The notes beneath the pieces were generated by a model. That model did no database searches and was not told the DNA's origin. It worked only from the letters and a program-made list of their open reading frames with translations. Positions 1 to 6,559 of a stretch of DNA of 64,000 bases are shown piece after piece. A program made the position numbers and the translations under genes. The DNA comes from Streptococcus ruminantium (GTDB taxonomy: Bacteria; Bacillota; Bacilli; Lactobacillales; Streptococcaceae), in assembly GCF_003609975.1 (NCBI RefSeq), contig NZ_AP018400.1, positions 1,376,501 to 1,440,500 of the forward strand, in the 5' to 3' direction. How positions within the stretch are numbered: the first letter of the stretch is position 1; the number at the start of each line of letters is the position of its first letter.

Positions 1-886
1 AAAGAGAATAAGAGTTAGCACCACTCGCTAGTGGATGACCACCGCCATCGTGGCGTTTTGCAATCTCATTGATAGGAGTATACTTACTGCGGAGACGAAC
101 CCTATAGCTGCCATCAGCTTGCTCTACAAAAACACCCCATGCCTGAACCGCTCCAATACGCCCCGGTGCGCCAACAATGAAAGAAGTATCCGCATCGGTC
201 ACACCGTACCGCTCAAGAATTGCGCGCGTCAATATAATGCGAGCAGCTCCGCATCCATCTACCTCTAAATGATCATAGACGTACCCTGTCAGCTTAGCAA
301 TTTTAAAGTCAATGGTATCCATCTGACGAGATAGGTGCGCAAAATCAAAATCTTCTTGGAGCAAACGAGCAACCATTTCAAAGGTATGTGAGCTAGTCGC
401 TGGGTAGAGAAAACGGCCTGTATCGCCTACGATTCCAGCATAGAGCAAACGAGCAATCTCTCCATCCAAAACTAACTGACTTTGGATAGCGAACTCTGTA
501 ATCATTTCACTACAAGAACTAGCTGCTGTATTGACCCAAAGTAAGTCGCCATATGGTTCTTCATTGGGATGATGGTCAATTTTTATCAAAAAGGCGCCCT
601 GCGCATAACGCGCATCATCAATACGAGCAGTGTTTGCTGTGTCTGTCACAATGACCAACGCACCCTGATAATCTTTATCCGCTACTGCATCCATCTCTGC
701 CATCCAAGAAAGATTGGGAGCTTCAAATCCTGTTGCCTTAATAGTCTTTGTCGGAAAATTCTTTTGCAATAATTTTTGCAAGCCAACCTGACTACCAATC
801 GCATCTGGATCTGGTCTCTGGTGACGGTGAATAATGATGGTGTCGTATTCTTGAATTTTTTCAATAATGTTACTGTAAATAGTCAT
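1..886 (-). CDS. nrnA: DHH/DHHA1 phosphoesterase, NrnA-type nanoRNase/pAp phosphatase (3' end cut by window)
   Basis: Degrades very short RNA oligonucleotides and 3'-phosphoadenosine 5'-phosphate in the cytoplasm (family knowledge). Read on the minus strand, the protein starts MTIYSNIIEKIQEYD and shows HRHQRPDPDAIGS near residue 20 (metal-binding DHH-domain motif I), IDHHPNEEPYG in the middle (the DHH motif itself), GDTGRF after it, and RHDGGGHPLASGA at the left edge (the GGGH motif of the DHHA1 substrate domain). Start chosen at 886 because an AAGGAG site lies a few bases upstream. About 295 codons are present and the last few residues lie outside the window. It is divergent from the flavodoxin gene and shares its promoter region. 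Confidence 0.93.
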   Translation of the reverse strand, partial: MTIYSNIIEKIQEYDTIIIHRHQRPDPDAIGSQVGLQKLLQKNFPTKTIKATGFEAPNLSWMAEMDAVADKDYQGALVIVTDTANTARIDDARYAQGAFLIKIDHHPNEEPYGDLLWVNTAASSCSEMITEFAIQSQLVLDGEIARLLYAGIVGDTGRFLYPATSSHTFEMVARLLQEDFDFAHLSRQMDTIDFKIAKLTGYVYDHLEVDGCGAARIILTRAILERYGVTDADTSFIVGAPGRIGAVQAWGVFVEQADGSYRVRLRSKYTPINEIAKRHDGGGHPLASGANSYSL

Positions 887-903
887 AGCAACTCCTTTTC
901 ATC

Positions 904-932
904 ATTTTAGCATAAACTTCCCCTTTTGAAAA
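904..932 (-). promoter_or_regulatory. Promoter of nrnA
   Basis: On the minus strand TTTTCA (927-932) and TAAAAT (904-909) are separated by 17 bases, and TGC precedes the -10 hexamer as in an extended -10 promoter. It lies just upstream of the nrnA start. The -35 hexamer occupies almost the same bases as the -35 of the divergent flavodoxin promoter. Confidence 0.55.
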
Positions 933-952
933 TGATAGGAGTGTGATATAAT
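926..952 (+). promoter_or_regulatory. Extended -10 promoter of the flavodoxin gene
   Basis: TTGAAA (926-931), a 15-base spacer and a perfect TATAAT (947-952) preceded by TGA. The short spacer is compensated by the extended -10 TG. It overlaps head-to-head with the nrnA promoter. Confidence 0.65.
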
Positions 953-980
953 GAGGTGACTATATAATTTGGAGGAAATT

Positions 981-1442
981 ATGGCACTAGCAAAAATAGT
1001 TTACGCTAGTATGACTGGTAACACAGAAGAAATTGCCGACATCGTTGCCAGTAAACTAGAAGAGTTAGGCTTAGAAGTACAAGTTCATGAATGTACAACC
1101 ATTGAAACCGAAGAAATTTTGGATGCAAACCTCATTGTTGTAGCTAGTTATACTTATTCTTATGGTGGAGATGGGGAACTTCCAGATGAGATTGTTGACT
1201 TCTATACTGACCTAGCCAATTTAGATTTGACTGGAAAAATCTACGGTGTCTGCGGTTCTGGTGATACTTTCTATGATGATTTCTGTAGTGCAGTTGATGA
1301 TTTCGATGTTATGCTAGGTTCACGCGGTGCAATCAAGGGTGCTGAGAATGTTAAAGTTGACCTCGCTGCTGAAGAAGAAGATATTATCAATTTAGAAAAC
1401 TTTGCAACCGACTTAGTCGCAAAATTGGATACACTTACTTAA
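981..1442 (+). CDS. Flavodoxin
   Basis: Small FMN-binding electron carrier of the cytoplasm. The N-terminus reads MALAKIVYASMTGNTEEIAD, with the phosphate-binding loop SMTGNTEE at residues about 9-16 that is diagnostic of flavodoxins; an acidic C-terminal half and SYTYSYGGDGELPD around residue 55 fit the FMN-contacting loops. It is 153 residues, normal for short-chain flavodoxin. The ATG at 981 was chosen over the TTG at 969 because GGAGG at 971 is placed correctly for it. Monocistronic: own promoter and own terminator. Confidence 0.93.
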   Translation: MALAKIVYASMTGNTEEIADIVASKLEELGLEVQVHECTTIETEEILDANLIVVASYTYSYGGDGELPDEIVDFYTDLANLDLTGKIYGVCGSGDTFYDDFCSAVDDFDVMLGSRGAIKGAENVKVDLAAEEEDIINLENFATDLVAKLDTLT

Positions 1443-1446
1443 TTAA

Positions 1447-1477
1447 CGGATCAAACCTTAATGGTTTGATCTGTTTT
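1447..1477 (+). terminator. Terminator of the flavodoxin gene
   Basis: Nine-base perfect stem GATCAAACC (1449-1457) / GGTTTGATC (1463-1471) with a 5-base loop, extended by two further pairs and followed by a T-rich stretch. It lies directly after the stop codon. Confidence 0.85.
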
Positions 1478-1743
1478 CATATTCCTTGTATGATTTTTCC
1501 CTCTACTACAAGATTGAAAAGGGCAATCTTATAGCAAACCATTTTCTAGTTCTACTTCGACTTATTTCATATCATTTTAACTCACCTTGCTTGTACCTTT
1601 ATCAGACTATCCCCATATTGGTTTGAAGCAAACTATGCTTTTCTCATCTCCAATAATCTAGGTCTGAGCTATTGATCAAAAATAAATAGGGTAGCTATAA
1701 AATAAAAGATTGAAAAAATATAACTCACCAGTAAGTTTTTTAC
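1478..1743. other. Intergenic stretch without a recognised gene
   Basis: AT-rich sequence between the flavodoxin terminator and the rpsN2 promoter. I see no reading frame with a ribosome site, no RNA gene and no clear repeat. Confidence 0.5.
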
Positions 1744-1783
1744 TTGCAATTTTTTTATTTCTGATATACAATTAACTAGTTAA
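1744..1783 (+). promoter_or_regulatory. rpsN2 promoter with AdcR (zinc) operator
   Basis: TTGCAA (1744-1749), 17 bases, TACAAT (1767-1772). The 12-base palindrome TTAACTAGTTAA (1772-1783) overlaps the end of the -10 and the expected transcription start. It matches the known streptococcal AdcR zinc-repressor box TTAACYRGTTAA perfectly. AdcR bound to zinc would block this promoter, so the gene should be on only in zinc starvation. Confidence 0.88.
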
Positions 1784-1804
1784 CTATTTGTAAAGGAGAA
1801 GATA

Positions 1805-2074
1805 ATGGCTAAAAAATCAAAAATAGCTCGCTATCATAAACAGTTGGAATTGATTGAGCGCTATGCTGAATTACGAAGAACACTCAAAGAAAATGGGGAC
1901 TATGAAGCTCTAAGAAAGCTTCCTCGTGATTCTAATCCTAACCGATTAAAACACCGCGACCTCACCGATGGCCGTCCACACGCCTACATGCGCAAATTCG
2001 GTGTCAGTCGGATTACATTCCGTAAGCTCGCTCATCTTGGTCAGCTTCCAGGAGTTAAAAAAGCAAGTTGGTAA
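1805..2074 (+). CDS. rpsN2: 30S ribosomal protein S14, zinc-independent paralogue
   Basis: Component of the small ribosomal subunit head. The 89-residue protein begins [20 protein letters not shown] and carries the conserved [19 protein letters not shown] block in its C-terminal half. It contains no cysteine, so it lacks the CXXC zinc ribbon of the 61-residue housekeeping S14. In streptococci such C-minus paralogues are kept off by AdcR and replace the zinc form when zinc is scarce; the AdcR box just upstream (1772-1783) agrees. AAGGAG precedes the ATG. A single-gene unit with its own terminator. Confidence 0.95.
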   Translation: MAKKSKIARYHKQLELIERYAELRRTLKENGDYEALRKLPRDSNPNRLKHRDLTDGRPHAYMRKFGVSRITFRKLAHLGQLPGVKKASW

Positions 2075-2082
2075 ACTTCCTC

Positions 2083-2112
2083 AAACAAGGCTAGTCTTCA
2101 GCCTTGTTTTTT
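2083..2112 (+). terminator. Terminator of rpsN2
   Basis: Ten-base stem AAACAAGGCT (2083-2092) / AGCCTTGTTT (2100-2109) with a 7-base loop and a T run through 2112. Confidence 0.88.
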
Positions 2113-2155
2113 GCTATACTAAAAACCAACCAAAATAATTTATAGGAGAATAGAC

Positions 2156-2434
2156 ATGGAATTGGAAATCATTCGTTCACAAATCAATCAACTAGATCAA
2201 GAACTTGTCACCCTATTGGAAAAGCGTATGGAATTGGTAGAACAAGTCACAGCTTATAAGCGGGCGACAGGAAAACCAGTTCTTGATAGCAGTCGCGAAA
2301 CAAGTGTCTTAGAACGTGTAGGAAATTTGGTAAAAAAAGACGCATATCGCTCTACCATTCAAGCAACCTTTAGAGACATCATGGCTCAGTCCAGAGCTTA
2401 TCAATCTTCACAGTTAATGAGCCATGAGCAATAG
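2156..2434 (+). CDS. Chorismate mutase, AroQ class
   Basis: Converts chorismate to prephenate, the branch step toward phenylalanine and tyrosine. The 92 residues form a stand-alone all-helical AroQ domain: MELEIIRSQINQLDQELVTL, then LLEKRMELVEQV, then YKRATGKPVLDSSRE, the usual R...R...K/R pattern of chorismate-binding residues. A GGAG site lies upstream and a TATACT hexamer (2115-2120) may serve as -10. Its 3' end overlaps the ClC channel gene by 11 bases, so the two are co-transcribed, an arrangement common in streptococci. Confidence 0.92.
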   Translation: MELEIIRSQINQLDQELVTLLEKRMELVEQVTAYKRATGKPVLDSSRETSVLERVGNLVKKDAYRSTIQATFRDIMAQSRAYQSSQLMSHEQ

Positions 2435-3608
2435 AGGAAGGTTTCAGGTTCAACTATTTGTCCTGTCTCTGACGAGTGGAATAATAGCAGGTTTGGTGAC
2501 AACTCTCTTTGGAAATATCCTGTTAGGTATAGGAGAGCTACGCTCTAAATTCTTTCTCTGCTTGATACCATTTTTAGCATTGGCTGGATTAGCACTCGTT
2601 TTTGCTTATCAAAACTGGGGAAAATCTGTCCGATCAGGCATGGATCTAGTTTTTAAGGCAGGACAAGGACAAGACACACATATATCTCCAGTCTTGATTC
2701 CATTGATTACGCTAACAACATGGATCAGTCATCTTTTTGGAGCCTCTGTTGGACGTGAAGGGGTAGCTGTTCAGTTGGGAGTTGCCCTTTCTCATTGGCT
2801 AGGAACCAATTGGTTCAAATCCATTTCTAAAGATTTAATAGTTAAAATAGGTATGGCAGCTGGTTTTGCTGGACTTTTTCAAACACCCTTGGCTGCTAGT
2901 TTTTTCGCTATTGAAGTCTTAGTCGTCGGGAGTTTTTCATGGACAAGCCTCCCCTATTGCTTGCTAGCAGCCTTCACAGCCTCTACCACTTCTCATCTGC
3001 TTGGATTAGAAAAATTTAGTCATATCATCACAACTCCAAACTTTCAAATTGCAGACAGCTTCAAATTCCTATTGTTATCACTTTGCTTTGGCATTATCGG
3101 CAATCTTTTCGCTTGGATTCTTGAGCGGGCAAAGACTCGTATAAATATTTGGTTGTCCGATCCTTATAAAAGAGTATTCTACATGGGATTATTGTTAACT
3201 GCCCTACTGTTTATTTTCCACCAAGGCCGTTATTCTGGTCTAGGAACCAATTTAATTGAGTTTAGTTTAGAAGGAGAGCAAATCTTTACCTACGACTGGT
3301 TTCTCAAGCTCATTCTCACCTGTCTCTGTTTGGTAGCCGGTTTTCAAGGTGGTGAAGTAACTCCACTCTTTGCTATTGGCGCTAGTTCTGGTGCTGTCTT
3401 AGCAGGAATACTTGGTCTTCCAATAGAATTTGTTGCAGCCCTTGGGTATTGCACTGTATTCTCCTCGGCTACCAATACTCTACTAGCACCTATCCTGATT
3501 GGATATGAAGTATTTGGTATTAGTCTGGTACCTTACGCTGTTCCTGTTCTTTATCTAGCCTATTTTATCAACCGCAAAGAAAGTATCTATCGACAACAGT
3601 TGCGATAA
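2424..3608 (+). CDS. ClC-family chloride channel or transporter
   Basis: Multi-pass membrane protein moving chloride or fluoride, probably as an anion/proton exchanger or channel. Of 394 residues, most are in hydrophobic segments. GREGVAVQLG near residue 110 matches the ClC selectivity motif GxxGxxxQ region, and FQGGEVTPLFAIG near residue 308 matches the second signature (GGxxxPxxxxG). It is at the short end for ClC proteins and has no C-terminal CBS domains. Translation is probably coupled to the overlapping chorismate mutase gene. Substrate cannot be told from sequence alone. Confidence 0.88.
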   Translation: MSNRGRFQVQLFVLSLTSGIIAGLVTTLFGNILLGIGELRSKFFLCLIPFLALAGLALVFAYQNWGKSVRSGMDLVFKAGQGQDTHISPVLIPLITLTTWISHLFGASVGREGVAVQLGVALSHWLGTNWFKSISKDLIVKIGMAAGFAGLFQTPLAASFFAIEVLVVGSFSWTSLPYCLLAAFTASTTSHLLGLEKFSHIITTPNFQIADSFKFLLLSLCFGIIGNLFAWILERAKTRINIWLSDPYKRVFYMGLLLTALLFIFHQGRYSGLGTNLIEFSLEGEQIFTYDWFLKLILTCLCLVAGFQGGEVTPLFAIGASSGAVLAGILGLPIEFVAALGYCTVFSSATNTLLAPILIGYEVFGISLVPYAVPVLYLAYFINRKESIYRQQLR

Positions 3609-3636
3609 GTCGAGATATACTCGTAAGAAACCACAA

Positions 3637-3660
3637 AAAGCCTGTATTTTCAGGCTTTTC
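3637..3660 (+). terminator. Terminator of the chorismate mutase/ClC unit
   Basis: Stem AAAAGCCTG (3637-3645) / CAGGCTTTT (3652-3660) with a 6-base loop; the A run on the 5' side means it can also act on the minus strand. Confidence 0.8.
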
Positions 3661-3779
3661 GAGTATTTATCATCATAGTATTTATCCTGTGGAACACTCT
3701 GCTCATTCTTTTTTCGATCCAATCAATGTTTATCTCTTCTAATTGCTTGAAATGCATTGACATATTTTTTAGTAACAAT

Positions 3780-3812
3780 ACAAAAAAGAGCCCTCAGACT
3801 CTTTGAAACACT
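3780..3812 (-). terminator. Probable terminator of the 3814-4491 gene
   Basis: On the minus strand AAAGAG and CTCTTT flank an 8-base loop, followed by a run of six T, immediately after the stop codon. Confidence 0.6.
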
Positions 3813-3813
3813 A

Positions 3814-4491
3814 TTATTTTGATTCTTTAATGAATGTAAACTGCTGATCCATTACCAAAGACTCAGCTTTTTTTACATACTTACTAAAATCACCCGAATC
3901 AATGCCTAACTTCCAAAGTTTATTGGCCTTTTCATTGATTGAAGTAGTTTTAATTGAATTAAAGACTGGATCTACAACTCCTTTTAAAATTGGAACCGTC
4001 AGGATTCCAGTCTCGGTATTGTATTCTCCATCAATCTCCTTTGCTGCTGCTGTAAATGTGTCCGCAATCTGTTGCTTGATGGCACTGTCCGAAGGTTTTT
4101 CTTTATCAATGAGTTGCTTGGCTTCATCTGGTAGAGCATCATATGTCAGACCTTGCTTTTGTAACTCACTCTCTATTGTATTATCCACAACTTTAACAAG
4201 CGAATTTTTAAATAATTCAGTGTCTACTTGATAGCTGAGTTTTATACTAGCATTCCCATCATTTACTTCCAAAGACATATCCATGGTTTTTATTAACTGG
4301 TCTGGACGGATCCCCAATTCCTTAATTCCAGCAATATCTTCTTCATTGGCATTTGCTATAAGCAAATTCTTTATATTTTCTGTTCTCCAGTTACCGTCTA
4401 TCGAACGGCTATCTATAAAAACACCAAAACCTACAAGGGCTATTCCAATGAATAGAGCAAGCCCCACAACAATCTTTAAAATCTTTTTCAT
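3814..4491 (-). CDS. Secreted or membrane-anchored protein of unknown function
   Basis: I do not recognise the family. The N-terminus MKKILKIVVGLALFIGIALV is a signal peptide or single anchor helix (residues 1-22) with no lipobox cysteine, so the remaining about 200 residues should be outside the membrane. The rest is charged and helical (DNTIESELQKQGLTYDALP, then VKKAESLVMDQQFTFIKES at the end), suggestive of a folded extracellular domain. Start set at 4491 because GGAGG precedes it by a few bases; a longer frame from 4521 has no such site. Single gene; minus-strand terminator follows. Confidence 0.75.
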   Translation of the reverse strand: MKKILKIVVGLALFIGIALVGFGVFIDSRSIDGNWRTENIKNLLIANANEEDIAGIKELGIRPDQLIKTMDMSLEVNDGNASIKLSYQVDTELFKNSLVKVVDNTIESELQKQGLTYDALPDEAKQLIDKEKPSDSAIKQQIADTFTAAAKEIDGEYNTETGILTVPILKGVVDPVFNSIKTTSINEKANKLWKLGIDSGDFSKYVKKAESLVMDQQFTFIKESK

Positions 4492-4801
4492 TTTATACCT
4501 CCATAGGTCATTGTAACACATTTTAAGTTTTTTTCATACACTAAAATTCAGAAAAAACAATAGTACATATATGCCATTCTATACCACCCAAAATTTCAAA
4601 AAAGTCTGGAACTTGATGGAATTTTTTGGGGGAAAGAAGTTTGGACAGGCAAGTAAAGAAAGCTTGATACACAGAGGATCAGAGCATAGAATGACCCTTG
4701 AAAATTTACTCATTTTGAGACATTCTACAATGATGCAATTTTTCATTAAAATCTTAGCAACCTTATTATGTCAAATGCTTCTGTTTTTCGCTTTTGAATG
4801 C
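4492..4801. other. Intergenic stretch, no supported gene
   Basis: AT-rich. A 93-codon open frame on the plus strand (4571-4852) has no ribosome site, no recognisable domain and runs through the inverted repeat that ends the tRNA transcript, so I do not call it. Confidence 0.5.
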
Positions 4802-4850
4802 AAAGAAAAAAGATTGAAGAATTTGTCTAAAATGAACTTTTCTTCAATCT
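4802..4850 (-). terminator. Terminator downstream of tRNA-Arg
   Basis: Perfect 11-base stem AGATTGAAGAA (4811-4821) / TTCTTCAATCT (4840-4850). On the minus strand it is followed by a long T run (complement of 4802-4810), as expected for a factor-independent terminator of the tRNA transcript. A second hairpin at about 4856-4881 (CCTTGAAA / TTTCAAGG) lies between it and the tRNA. Confidence 0.8.
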
Positions 4851-4899
4851 AAACTCCTTGAAAACATTGGTGTTTCAAGGGTTTCTGTATTATTCCTAA

Positions 4900-4971
4900 T
4901 CTCCCCTGCAGGAATCGAACCTGCAACTAATTCTTAGGAGGAATTTGTTATATCCATTTAACTAAGGGAAG
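4900..4971 (-). tRNA. tRNA-Arg (anticodon CCU)
   Basis: Read on the minus strand, 72 bases fold as a cloverleaf: acceptor CTTCCCT with AGGGGAG at the 3' end, D arm around GTTAAATGGATATAAC, anticodon stem AATTC/GAATT enclosing the 7-base loop CTCCTAA (anticodon CCT at positions 34-36), and a T arm with GGTTCGATTCC. The discriminator base is A and the CCA end is not encoded. It decodes AGG. Confidence 0.93.
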
Positions 4972-5026
4972 TCTGCTTCTCTGCCTTCTATTTTAACTCA
5001 GAAAACGGCAGAATGCAAGAGTAGGA

Positions 5027-5701
5027 TCAATCTTTTACATACTGACGGTATTTTTCCATCTTCCCTTTAAACAGTTCTCCATTACTTGGAGCTGTGTAGG
5101 AAACTGCATTAGCACCAGCCTCAATAACCCGACGAATAGATTCTTCCGTTGGTCCACCTGTGGCAATAATGGGAAAATCTGGAAAATCTTCTCGAATTTT
5201 CTTCACAACATTGGGGGTCTCTAGACCACAAGAAATATTTAAAATATCCACTCCAGCCTTGATACGCGATACTAAGTCAGATTTTTCAGAAACAACTGTG
5301 TAAATAATAGGAATATCCACAACCTTATTGATTTCCTCAATTGTTTGAACATCTGTTGGACCATTGACAACAACTGCGTAAGCTCCCTCCGATTCAGAAA
5401 ATAAACTCATATTGGCCGAACGTTTTCCAGTAGTCAAACCTCCACCGACACCTGCCAGCACTGGAACAGAGGCAACTAGCATTATACTCTTGATAATTGT
5501 AGGACTGGGTGTAAATGGGTAAACCGCTAGGATGGCATCTGCATTATGATTAGCAATGATCGATACATCTGTTGTAAACAAGACCGAACGAATCCGACGG
5601 CCATAAATCCGAATACCACTGCATTCTTTAATAACTTCAGGCATTTGAACAATATCTTGTCGCAAATCCGATAAAACCGATGGAATGAATTGTTGGCTCA
5701 T
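5027..5701 (-). CDS. TIM-barrel (phosphate-binding) protein, possible hydrolase
   Basis: A 224-residue single-domain beta/alpha barrel. Strand-loop units are visible: ADAILAVYPFTP, VPVLAGVGGGLTTGKR (glycine-rich loop near residue 80), GAYAVVVNGPTD, IPIIYTVVSEKSD, GVDILNISCGLETP and FPIIATGGPTEESIRR near the C-terminus. The last resembles the standard phosphate-binding loop of TIM barrels. Streptococcal genomes label relatives only as hydrolase or beta/alpha barrel proteins; I cannot give a reaction. AGGAGG precedes the ATG, and a TATACT hexamer lies about 20 bases further up. Confidence 0.8.
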   Translation of the reverse strand: MSQQFIPSVLSDLRQDIVQMPEVIKECSGIRIYGRRIRSVLFTTDVSIIANHNADAILAVYPFTPSPTIIKSIMLVASVPVLAGVGGGLTTGKRSANMSLFSESEGAYAVVVNGPTDVQTIEEINKVVDIPIIYTVVSEKSDLVSRIKAGVDILNISCGLETPNVVKKIREDFPDFPIIATGGPTEESIRRVIEAGANAVSYTAPSNGELFKGKMEKYRQYVKD

Positions 5702-5975
5702 GCACAGCCTCCTTTATGCTGAATATACTACAGTATAACATATTGTTTAACGGAAAACTATCTTTACATTTGTAGTATCTATGCTTATTTTTTATCTGCT
5801 CTAGAATGACTTCTATGTTGGGGATAATAAAACAGCCATCTAATCCGAATTGAGCCTGACCTATGAACTGCTCAAAAACTCCCCACACCTTGACTGCGCG
5901 GAGAGTCAATACCCATCTGAATCAGTCTAGAACCAAGACCTGTGTAACTTATGAAGTCAAAATAACCTAAAAGCC
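5702..5975. other. Intergenic stretch between rplS and the TIM-barrel gene
   Basis: Contains the ribosome site and probable -10 of the 5027-5701 gene. A minus-strand frame (about 5775-5909) translates into plausible protein text (TLRAVKVWGVFEQF) but has no ribosome site or recognised family; it may be a remnant. Confidence 0.4.
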
Positions 5976-6025
5976 CAGAAAAAAGATAACCTGCCTTGAC
6001 ATCGGGCAGGTTATCTTTTTTCTGG
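5976..6025 (-). terminator. Terminator of rplS (long, bidirectional hairpin)
   Basis: A perfect 18-base stem, GAAAAAAGATAACCTGCC (5978-5995) and its complement (6005-6022), with a 9-base loop. A/T tracts at both ends let it work in either direction; it sits 30 bases after the rplS stop. Confidence 0.92.
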
Positions 6026-6053
6026 CCGCTTTTGACGACCTTTGTATCCTATC

Positions 6054-6401
6054 TTAGCGACGGATTTCTTTGATACGCGCAGCTTTACCTTGCAATGCAC
6101 GTAAGTAGTACAATTTAGCACGACGTACTTTACCGTAACGTACTACTTCAATCTTATCAACACGTGGAGTGTGAATTGGGAATGTACGCTCGACACCTAC
6201 ACCACCAGAGATTTTACGTACAGTGTACATTTCTGAGATACCTTGACCTTTGCGAGAGATAACTACACCCTCGAAAATCTGGATACGCTCACGGTTACCT
6301 TCGACAACCTTAGCATGAACACGCACAGTGTCACCAGGACGGAATGAAGGGATGTCAGTACGAAGTTGACCTTCTGTCAAACTTTGGATCAATGGATTCA
6401 T
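6054..6401 (-). CDS. rplS: 50S ribosomal protein L19
   Basis: Large-subunit ribosomal protein at the 30S-50S interface. The 115 residues show the family signatures [19 protein letters not shown] (residues about 18-36), [14 protein letters not shown] and [19 protein letters not shown], ending in [16 protein letters not shown]. Length is standard. The ATG at 6401 follows GGAG. It is monocistronic with a strong promoter, a structured leader and a strong terminator. Confidence 0.98.
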   Translation of the reverse strand: MNPLIQSLTEGQLRTDIPSFRPGDTVRVHAKVVEGNRERIQIFEGVVISRKGQGISEMYTVRKISGGVGVERTFPIHTPRVDKIEVVRYGKVRRAKLYYLRALQGKAARIKEIRR

Positions 6402-6481
6402 GTTTTTCTCCTATCTTTGTCAATCATAGGTGCTTTTAAACCCAGCGGATAAACTGTATTTTTGTGCGTCCATTACACACG
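6402..6481 (-). ncRNA. Probable L19 ribosomal leader of rplS
   Basis: About 80 bases of untranslated RNA lie between the promoter and the rplS start. Read on the minus strand it contains GTGTG...CGCAC, a hairpin with GGACGC in its 3' arm, then TTTATCCGCTGGGTTT, features I associate with the L19 leader of Bacillota that mediates feedback control. The match was made by eye. Confidence 0.5.
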
Positions 6482-6487
6482 AGATAT

Positions 6488-6517
6488 ATTATACCTCAAG
6501 TATCCACTCTGTGTAAA
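6488..6517 (-). promoter_or_regulatory. Promoter of rplS
   Basis: On the minus strand TTTACA (6512-6517), an 18-base spacer and perfect TATAAT (6488-6493). Confidence 0.75.
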
Positions 6518-6559
6518 GTACTTTGGTGCTTTTTTCTTTTTATTTTGTCTAAAGAAAAG

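Noticed and set aside
4571..4852. 93-codon plus-strand frame
   Set aside because: No ribosome site or known domain, and its 3' end is the tRNA terminator hairpin.
4856..4881. Second hairpin after tRNA-Arg as a terminator
   Set aside because: Good stem but no T run on the minus strand; the one at 4802-4850 fits better.
5637..5909. 90-codon minus-strand frame
   Set aside because: Overlaps the well-supported TIM-barrel gene start and lacks a ribosome site.
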